NCBI GenBank assembly: GCA_007119405.1
Contig: SKPT01000397.1
Coordinates: 1-5,396 of the forward strand
Source of the DNA: Phycisphaeraceae bacterium
Lineage (GTDB): Bacteria; Planctomycetota; Phycisphaerae; Phycisphaerales; Phycisphaeraceae
Length of the DNA: 5,396 nucleotides
Direction: 5' to 3'
The stretch's first letter is position 1. Every line of letters starts with the position of its first letter. This document shows positions 1 to 4,225 of this stretch, in pieces. Both the position numbers and the translations under genes were made by a program. The notes beneath the pieces were generated by a model, which was not told the origin of the DNA, made no database searches, and saw nothing but the letters and a program-made list of their open reading frames with translations.

Positions 1-1
1 C

Positions 2-7
2 AAGGAG
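2..7 (+). promoter_or_regulatory. Shine-Dalgarno site of xylA
   Basis: AAGGAG lies seven bases before the ATG at 15, which is ideal spacing and fixes the xylA start. It is one of only two good Shine-Dalgarno sites in the window; the other precedes mnhG. The promoter lies left of the window. Confidence 0.85.
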
Positions 8-14
8 CCCCATC

Positions 15-1193
15 ATGCCCGCCAAGACCGACTTCACCCCCACCCCCGCGGACCTGTTCACCTTCGGCCTCTGGACCGTGGGCAACCCCGGCCGCGACCC
101 CTTCGGCGGGCCCACACGCCCCACCCTCACCCCCGCCGAGATCGTCGACCTGCTCGGCGAAGTGCCCGGCGTCCACGGCGTCAACTTCCACGACAACGAC
201 CTCATCCCCATCGACGCCACCGACGCCGAAGCGAAGCAGATCAAGAAGGACTTCAAGGCCGCCCTCAAACGCACCGGGCTCAAGGTCCCCATGGCCACGA
301 CCAACCTCTTCGCCGACCCCGTCTTCAAGGACGGCGCCTTCACCAGCAACGACGCCGAGGTCCGCGCCTACGCGATCCAGAAGACCATCCGCGGCATGGA
401 GCTGGGCAAGGAGTTCGGCGCCAGGACCTACGTCTTCTGGGGCGGCCGCGAGGGCACCGAGTGCGACGCGGGCAAGGACCCGGTGCTCGCGGTCAAGCGC
501 TTCCGCGAGGCGATGAACTTCCTGTGCAACTACAACCTCGAGCACAAGCTCGGCTACCGCTTCGCGCTCGAAGCCAAGCCCAACGAGCCGCGCGGCCACC
601 TCTACTTCTCGGTCACCGGCTCCTACCTCGGGTTCATCTACAGCCTCGACCACCCCGAGATGGTCGGGCTCAACCCCGAGTTCGCCCACGAGTCCATGGC
701 CGGGCTCAACTTCCATCACCACGTCGCCCAGGCGCTCGAAGCGGGAAAGCTCTTCCACATCGATTTGAACGACCAGGAGTTCGGCCGCTACGACCAGGAC
801 TTCCGCTTCGGCTCGACGAGCTACAAGGGCGCGTTTTTCCTCGTCAAGCTGCTGCTCGACCACAAGTACAAGGGGCCGAAGCACTTCGACGCCCACGCCT
901 ACCGCACCGCCGACCGCGAGGACGTCAAGGCCTTCGCCGCCGGCTGCATGCGCTCCTACAAGATCCTCGAGCACAAGGCCCGGCAGTTTGGCGCCGACGC
1001 CGAGGTCAAGGATCTGCTCAGGCAGATCAACCGCGCCAAGCGCGACGTCGAGTCGCTCACGCGCGCCTACTCCAGGGACAACGCCGACAAGCTGCTGGCC
1101 AGAACCTTCGACCGCGAGAAGCTCGCCCAGCGCCCGCTGCCCTACGAGCGCCTCGACCAGATCGTCTTCGACACCCTCATGGGCGTGCGGTGA
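15..1193 (+). CDS. xylA: Xylose isomerase, group I (Thermus/Streptomyces type)
   Basis: Cytoplasmic TIM-barrel enzyme that interconverts D-xylose and D-xylulose, and also glucose and fructose, using two divalent metal ions. The 392-residue length fits the short group I enzymes (about 387-394 residues). Active-site residues known from the family are all visible: Trp20, the catalytic pair His59 and Asp62 (in NFHDNDLIP), Phe99, Trp142 (in WGGREG), Glu186 and Lys188 (in EAKPNEPRG), Glu222 and His225, Asp250, Asp260, Asp262 and Asp292. Where Streptomyces enzymes have Lys two residues after the last metal-binding Asp, this one has His294 (FDAHAYRT), as I recall for the Thermus enzyme. The C-terminal arm ending in ERLDQIVFDTLMGVR is the usual dimerisation extension. 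The start is fixed by the strong ribosome-binding site just upstream. No xylulokinase, transporter or regulator is in view, so its operon, if any, lies to the left. Full length with no sign of damage. Confidence 0.97.
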   Translation: MPAKTDFTPTPADLFTFGLWTVGNPGRDPFGGPTRPTLTPAEIVDLLGEVPGVHGVNFHDNDLIPIDATDAEAKQIKKDFKAALKRTGLKVPMATTNLFADPVFKDGAFTSNDAEVRAYAIQKTIRGMELGKEFGARTYVFWGGREGTECDAGKDPVLAVKRFREAMNFLCNYNLEHKLGYRFALEAKPNEPRGHLYFSVTGSYLGFIYSLDHPEMVGLNPEFAHESMAGLNFHHHVAQALEAGKLFHIDLNDQEFGRYDQDFRFGSTSYKGAFFLVKLLLDHKYKGPKHFDAHAYRTADREDVKAFAAGCMRSYKILEHKARQFGADAEVKDLLRQINRAKRDVESLTRAYSRDNADKLLARTFDREKLAQRPLPYERLDQIVFDTLMGVR

Positions 1194-1205
1194 CATGACG
1201 CGGCA

Positions 1206-1228
1206 GCCGTCGCGCGGAGGGCGACGGC
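1206..1228. other. Stem-loop between convergent xylA and typA
   Basis: GCCGTCGC (1206-1213) and GCGACGGC (1221-1228) are a perfect 8-bp inverted repeat around a 7-base loop, 12 bases after the xylA stop. Its position between two converging genes suggests transcription termination or 3'-end protection in both directions. No T-run follows on either strand, so it is not a canonical intrinsic terminator. Its function is inferred. Confidence 0.45.
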
Positions 1229-1239
1229 CAGCACCAGAT

Positions 1240-1260
1240 CCGAAATTCGAAATCCGAAAT
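1240..1260. repeat. Three tandem AT-rich heptamers (YCGAAAT)
   Basis: CCGAAAT, TCGAAAT and CCGAAAT follow each other with one variable base, and are flanked by a further AT and a C. The block is AT-rich in a very GC-rich setting and ends five bases before the typA stop codon. It also contains the self-complementary ATTTCGAAT-like core AATTCGAA. From memory, strings of this type occur between genes in several GC-rich environmental bacteria, but I cannot check this. Function unknown. Confidence 0.6.
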
Positions 1261-1265
1261 CACCG

Positions 1266-3137
1266 TCACGCCCCCGCGCGCGACAGCCGCCGCCGATCCG
1301 CCTCGCGCAGCAGCCGCTTGCGCAGCCGCACCGACTTGGGCGTCACCTCCACCAGCTCATCCGACTCGATGAACTCCAGGCACGCCTCCAGCGACATCTC
1401 GCGCGCCGGCCGCACCTTCGTCTGATCGTCGCTGCCCGACGCCCGCACGTTCGTCAGCTTCTTGTTGATCACCAGGTTCACCGGCAGGTCATTGTCCCGG
1501 CAGTGCTGGCCCACGATCTGCCCCGCATACACCTGCTCGCCCGGCCGGACGAAAAACACCCCGCGGTCGAACAGCCGATCCAGCGAATAGGCCGTCACCT
1601 GCCCCGCGTCCGTGGCGATCATCACCCCCAGCGCCCGCCCGGGCAGCTCACCACGCACCGGCTCGTAGCGCAGCAGATTGTGGTGCATGATCGCCCGGCC
1701 CTGCGTTGCCGTGAGCATCTGCGTCCGCAACCCAATGAGCCCGCGAGCCGGAATCGTGAACATCATGTGCATGTAGCTGCCCGCGCCGGGCTTGGGATCG
1801 ATCCGCGCAATCTCCGCACGACGCGACGTCACCAGCGACATCACGTCGTTCTGGCACTCGAGCGGACAGTCCACCACCAACTGCTCGATGGGCTCATGCT
1901 TCCTGCCTTCGATCGTCTTGAGGATCACCTCCGGCTTGCCCACGCACAGCTCGTAACCCTCGCGCCGCATCGTCTCGATCAACACCCCCAGGTGCATCAG
2001 CCCCCGCCCCGAGACGCGAAACTCCGTCTCCACCGCCCCGCGATCCACATGCAGCGCCACGTTGCTCTGTAGCTCACGCTCCAGCCGCGCCCAGATCTGC
2101 CGGCTGGTCACGTACTGCCCTTCGCGCCCGGCAGCCGGCGAGTCGTTGACGCGGAAGGTCATCGTCACCGTCGGCTCATCGACCTTCACCGACTTCAGCG
2201 CCGCCGGGCGCTGGGCGCAGGCGATCGTGTCGCCGATGTCGATCGGGTCCAGGCCCTCGACCGCACAAAGGTCGCCCGCGCACACCTCGTCCACCGCCTC
2301 GCGCGACAGGCCGTTGAACTGCAGCAGCCGGTTCACCTTCTGCGTCGAGCGCTCGCCGGCGCGGTTGATCACCGTCACGCTTTGCCCGGCCTGGAGCGTG
2401 CCCGCGCGCACACGCCCGATCGCGATGCGCCCGACGTACTCGCTGTAGGCCAGCGTCGAAACCAGCATCTGAAGCGGCGCGTCGGTGCTCCCGGCCGCAG
2501 GCGCCGGCACATGGTTCACGATCGCCTCGTACAGCGCCCGGATGTCGGTCGGGTGGCCGTCGCCCAGCCGCTTCGCGTCGCCCGTCGCCCAGCCTTCCTT
2601 GGCCGACGCGTAGATCACCGGAAAGTCCAGCGCCTCGTCCGAGGCCTCCAACTCCACCAGCAGGTCGAACACCTCGTTGATCACGTCGTCGGGCCGGGCG
2701 TCCGGCCGATCGATCTTGTTCACCACGACCACGGGATTGAGCTCAAGCGCCAGCGCCTTTTCCAGCACGAAGCGCGTCTGCGGCATGGGCCCCTCGAACG
2801 CGTCGACCAGCAGCAGCACGCCGTCCGCCATCGACAGCACGCGCTCGACCTCCCCGCCGAAGTCCGCGTGCCCCGGCGTGTCGATGACGTTGATGCGGTA
2901 ATGCTTCGAGTCCGCGGCGTGATAGTGTACCGCGCAGTTCTTGGCGGTGATCGTGATGCCCCGCTCGCGCTCCAGGTCGCCCGTGTCCATGATCAGGCCG
3001 TGCTGACCGCCGGCCAGCTTGTCCAGCACGCCGTCGCGGAACATGCCCGACTGGTACAGGAGCTGGTCGACAAGGGTGGTCTTGCCATGGTCGACGTGCG
3101 CGATGATCGCGACGTTGCGGAGCTGATCGGTGCTCAT
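1266..3137 (-). CDS. typA: TypA/BipA ribosome-associated GTPase
   Basis: Translational GTPase of the EF-G/LepA superfamily that binds the ribosome and supports 50S assembly and growth under cold or other stress. The G domain covers about residues 6-207, with P-loop AHVDHGKT (13-20), switch RERGITI (57-63), DTPGH (86-90), NKID (140-143) and SAK (178-180). A beta-barrel domain II (about 222-312) and EF-G-like domains III and V (about 323-500) follow. The BipA-specific C-terminal domain carries the hallmark KKLTNVRASGSDD (559-571) and ELVEVTPKSVRLRKR (594-608), which separates it from LepA and EF-G. Its 623 residues are slightly longer than the E. coli protein (about 607). The ATG at 3137 puts the P-loop at the expected distance from the N-terminus. 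There is no Shine-Dalgarno sequence before it, but an extended -10 promoter lies a short distance upstream. It appears monocistronic, convergent with xylA and divergent from mnhF. Confidence 0.97.
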   Translation of the reverse strand: MSTDQLRNVAIIAHVDHGKTTLVDQLLYQSGMFRDGVLDKLAGGQHGLIMDTGDLERERGITITAKNCAVHYHAADSKHYRINVIDTPGHADFGGEVERVLSMADGVLLLVDAFEGPMPQTRFVLEKALALELNPVVVVNKIDRPDARPDDVINEVFDLLVELEASDEALDFPVIYASAKEGWATGDAKRLGDGHPTDIRALYEAIVNHVPAPAAGSTDAPLQMLVSTLAYSEYVGRIAIGRVRAGTLQAGQSVTVINRAGERSTQKVNRLLQFNGLSREAVDEVCAGDLCAVEGLDPIDIGDTIACAQRPAALKSVKVDEPTVTMTFRVNDSPAAGREGQYVTSRQIWARLERELQSNVALHVDRGAVETEFRVSGRGLMHLGVLIETMRREGYELCVGKPEVILKTIEGRKHEPIEQLVVDCPLECQNDVMSLVTSRRAEIARIDPKPGAGSYMHMMFTIPARGLIGLRTQMLTATQGRAIMHHNLLRYEPVRGELPGRALGVMIATDAGQVTAYSLDRLFDRGVFFVRPGEQVYAGQIVGQHCRDNDLPVNLVINKKLTNVRASGSDDQTKVRPAREMSLEACLEFIESDELVEVTPKSVRLRKRLLREADRRRLSRAGA

Positions 3138-3170
3138 GGGCGTGGGGTCTCGGGGTGAGGGTAGCCGGGT

Positions 3171-3179
3171 ATTATACCA
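3171..3179 (-). promoter_or_regulatory. Extended -10 promoter of typA
   Basis: Read on the minus strand the bases are TGGTATAAT: a perfect TATAAT (3176 to 3171) preceded by the TGn extended -10 motif. The start of transcription would fall near 3164, giving a leader of about 27 bases without a ribosome-binding site. No TTGACA-like -35 box stands 16-18 bases upstream, which is common for extended -10 promoters. TATAAT is rare by chance in DNA this rich in G+C. Confidence 0.7.
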
Positions 3180-3218
3180 CGGTTCCCCGCGGCTTGCCGC
3201 TTCGCGAGGCTGCCCGCG

Positions 3219-3245
3219 CCCGGAACCACCCGCCCCGGCTTTATA
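3219..3245 (+). repeat. 27-base repeat, copy A, upstream of mnhF
   Basis: This stretch matches 4133-4159 at 24 of 27 positions, with both copies ending in CCCGGCTTTATA. The differences are at 3224, 3231 and 3233. In this copy the end overlaps the -10-like box of mnhF. The inverted arms seen in the other copy are broken here by three mismatches. It could be a shared promoter or operator sequence, or a small dispersed repeat that has contributed a promoter. Confidence 0.6.
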
Positions 3246-3247
3246 CT
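3242..3247 (+). promoter_or_regulatory. -10-like box of mnhF, placed for a leaderless mRNA
   Basis: TATACT ends six bases before the A of the mnhF ATG at 3254. With standard sigma-70-type geometry the first transcribed base would be that A, giving an mRNA without a 5' leader. This fits the absence of any Shine-Dalgarno sequence before mnhF. No -35 hexamer is evident at 16-18 bases upstream. The assignment rests on position and on a 5-of-6 consensus match. Confidence 0.5.
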
Positions 3248-3253
3248 GCCGCC

Positions 3254-3523
3254 ATGGCGACCTTCTACCTCCTCGCCGCCGCCTACCTGCTGCTGACCGT
3301 CACCGCCGGGCTCGTCCGCGTGGCGATGGGGCCCAGCGCCGGCGACCGCATGCTCAGCGCCCAGCTCTTCGGCACCAGCGGCGTGGCGATTCTCCTGCTG
3401 CTGGGCCAGGCCGCCGACGCCCCGGCCTATTGGAACGTCGCGCTCGTCCTCGCCCTGCTCGCCGTCGTCGCCGTCGCCGCCTTCGTCCAGCGCGTCTGGC
3501 CACGCGTCCGCCAGGAGGATTGA
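3254..3523 (+). CDS. mnhF: MnhF/MrpF, subunit F of Mrp-type Na+/H+ antiporter
   Basis: Small inner-membrane subunit of the multisubunit Mrp (Mnh) cation/proton antiporter, which exports Na+ in exchange for protons and is related to respiratory complex I. The 89 residues match the family's usual length (about 89-94). Three hydrophobic segments lie at about residues 3-22, 33-51 and 58-77. The family signature, a cytoplasmic loop RVAMGPSAGDRMLSAQLF, is at residues 22-39. The open frame continues upstream to a GTG at 3155, but I chose the ATG at 3254 because it gives the normal family length and begins directly with the first membrane helix. The longer form would also overlap the typA promoter. 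There is no ribosome-binding site, and a -10-like box lies six bases before the start. It is followed after five bases by mnhG. Subunits A-E are not next to it. Confidence 0.9.
   Translation: MATFYLLAAAYLLLTVTAGLVRVAMGPSAGDRMLSAQLFGTSGVAILLLLGQAADAPAYWNVALVLALLAVVAVAAFVQRVWPRVRQED
3513..3518 (+). promoter_or_regulatory. Shine-Dalgarno site of mnhG
   Basis: A perfect AGGAGG sits inside the last codons of mnhF, ten bases before the ATG at 3529. It identifies the mnhG start within a longer open frame and contrasts with the site-less start of mnhF. Confidence 0.8.
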
Positions 3524-3528
3524 CCACC

Positions 3529-3828
3529 ATGGCACCGCTCGATTACGCCAGCATCGCGCTGATCATCCTCGGCCTGCTGTTCATGACGCTCGGCACGCTC
3601 GGCCTGCTGCGCTTCCCCGACGTCCACAGCCGACTCCACGCCCTGACCAAGGCGGACAACCTCGGCCTCGGGTTCATCGTCCTCGCCCTCATCCTCCAGG
3701 CCGACGCCTTCCTCGTCATGGCCAAGCTCCTGGCCATCTGGCTGCTCGTCCTGCTCGCCACCACCACCGCCTGCTACCTCGTCGCCCGCCAGGGCCTCGA
3801 GCTCGGCGCGGAACGCAGAGGCGAGTAG
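3529..3828 (+). CDS. mnhG: MnhG/MrpG, subunit G of Mrp-type Na+/H+ antiporter
   Basis: Small membrane subunit G of the Mrp cation/proton antiporter, the partner of MnhF at one end of the complex. The 99 residues fit the family. Three hydrophobic segments lie at about residues 7-27, 46-61 and 64-85. Between the first two is the family signature RFPDVHSRLHA (28-38), continuing to TKADNLG (40-46). The frame is open far upstream, but the start is the ATG at 3529, behind AGGAGG and five bases after the mnhF stop. The two genes are therefore co-transcribed and probably translationally coupled. It is the last gene of its operon: a palindromic repeat element begins 22 bases after the stop, and no mnhA-E follows. 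The tail after about residue 86 is short and polar. Confidence 0.93.
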   Translation: MAPLDYASIALIILGLLFMTLGTLGLLRFPDVHSRLHALTKADNLGLGFIVLALILQADAFLVMAKLLAIWLLVLLATTTACYLVARQGLELGAERRGE

Positions 3829-3849
3829 CGCCATCGTCGCTCACGAAGG

Positions 3850-4035
3850 GTGCCACTCAACGCCGTGAACGATTGATGTAGGGTGGGTAGAGCGAAGCGA
3901 AACCCACCAGTCTTGCCTTGGATCTACGAGCATCGTGGTGGGTTTACCGGCGTTCGCCGGTGCCGCAGCCATCGCTTCGCTCTACCCACCCTACATTAGC
4001 GCCGCCGCCGAATAGGTCACGGCGTTGGGTGCCAC
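3850..4035. repeat. Nested palindromic REP/BIME- or MITE-like element
   Basis: Several inverted repeats are stacked inside one another. Outer arms 3850-3868 and 4017-4035 match at 17 of 19 positions. Middle arms 3876-3900 and 3972-3996 are perfect over 25 bases. Inside these are a 10-bp pair (3900-3909 with 3936-3945, AAACCCACCA/TGGTGGGTTT) and a small hairpin ACCGGC-GTTC-GCCGGT (3946-3961). Each half can be read as a unit starting GTAG followed by GGTGGGT and, further on, ACCCACC: the left unit on + from 3878, the right unit on - from 3994. A GTAG tetranucleotide followed by a palindrome is the layout of REP units handled by RAYT (IS200/IS605-like) transposases, and two opposed units make a BIME. 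No transposase is present, so it would be mobilised in trans. It may also end or stabilise the mnhFG mRNA. The structure is seen; the family assignment is inferred. Confidence 0.8.
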
Positions 4036-4055
4036 TGGCGGCTTGTCCGCCAGTG
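4033..4055. repeat. Perfect 9-bp hairpin abutting the palindromic element
   Basis: CACTGGCGG (4033-4041) and CCGCCAGTG (4047-4055) pair perfectly around the loop CTTGT. It overlaps the last three bases of the neighbouring element. The symmetrical form suggests a second short palindromic repeat family, or a part of the same composite element. There is no T-run after it, so a terminator role is possible but not shown. Confidence 0.6.
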
Positions 4056-4132
4056 CCCGGGCGCCCCGCGCCGGCGAGATCATCAAGGCGACGATCAGCC
4101 CCACGTGGTTGACGTGGACGGCACGCCGCCGC

Positions 4133-4159
4133 CCCGGGACCACCGGTCCCGGCTTTATA
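4133..4159 (+). repeat. 27-base repeat, copy B, with a perfect palindrome
   Basis: It matches 3219-3245 at 24 of 27 positions. Here the first part is a perfect 8-bp inverted repeat, CCGGGACC (4134-4141) and GGTCCCGG (4145-4152), around ACC, followed by CTTTATA. On the + strand this could be a weak terminator-like hairpin or an operator with a TATA-like box, but no gene starts just downstream. The strand follows the orientation of the copy upstream of mnhF. Confidence 0.6.
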
Positions 4160-4225
4160 GGGACAAGCCGTATCACCACATTTTTCAGCGTCCCCCGCCC
4201 TCTTCACGGCCTTCGCCCGACCCGC

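Larger units (their letters stand above)
3829..4225. other. Gene-free stretch rich in inverted repeats
   Basis: About 400 bases separate mnhG from the end of the oppositely oriented glycosyltransferase gene. I find no convincing coding sequence on either strand: the short frames here have GTG or no clear starts, no good ribosome-binding sites and run through the palindromes. The contents are a nested palindromic element (3850-4035), a perfect hairpin (4033-4055), a palindromic 27-base repeat copy (4133-4159), and a 10-base inverted match CGGCTTGTCC (4039-4048) with GGACAAGCCG (4161-4170). Bases 4056-4132 and 4171-4225 hold nothing I can identify. Confidence 0.75.

Noticed and set aside
461..1198. 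245-codon frame overlapping xylA on the same strand
   Set aside because: An Arg/Ala/Pro-rich shifted reading of xylA, with no ribosome-binding site and no motif. xylA itself is intact.
2382..3158. 258-codon open frame on + opposite typA, with a second (189 codons) at 1503-2072
   Set aside because: Both are antisense to a complete, strongly recognised typA. High G+C with C/G-ending codons opens antisense frames routinely. The translations are rich in Arg, His and Pro and show no family motif.
3155..3253. N-terminal extension of mnhF from a GTG at 3155
   Set aside because: It would add 33 mostly polar residues not typical of the family and cover the typA promoter. The ATG at 3254 gives the normal length.
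3850..4035. CRISPR array or complete insertion sequence
   Set aside because: There are no regularly spaced direct repeats with unique spacers and no transposase frame. The symmetry is inverted and nested.
4134..4160. Intrinsic terminator (8-bp stem followed by CTTTATAG)
   Set aside because: The run after the stem has only three T in a row, the hairpin lies 300 bases past mnhG, and a close copy of the sequence sits in front of mnhF, so repeat or operator is the better description.
3991..4179. 62-codon minus-strand frame with a short hydrophobic patch
   Set aside because: GTG start with only a distant weak G-rich site, no recognised motif, and its end runs into the palindromic element. It looks like a chance frame.
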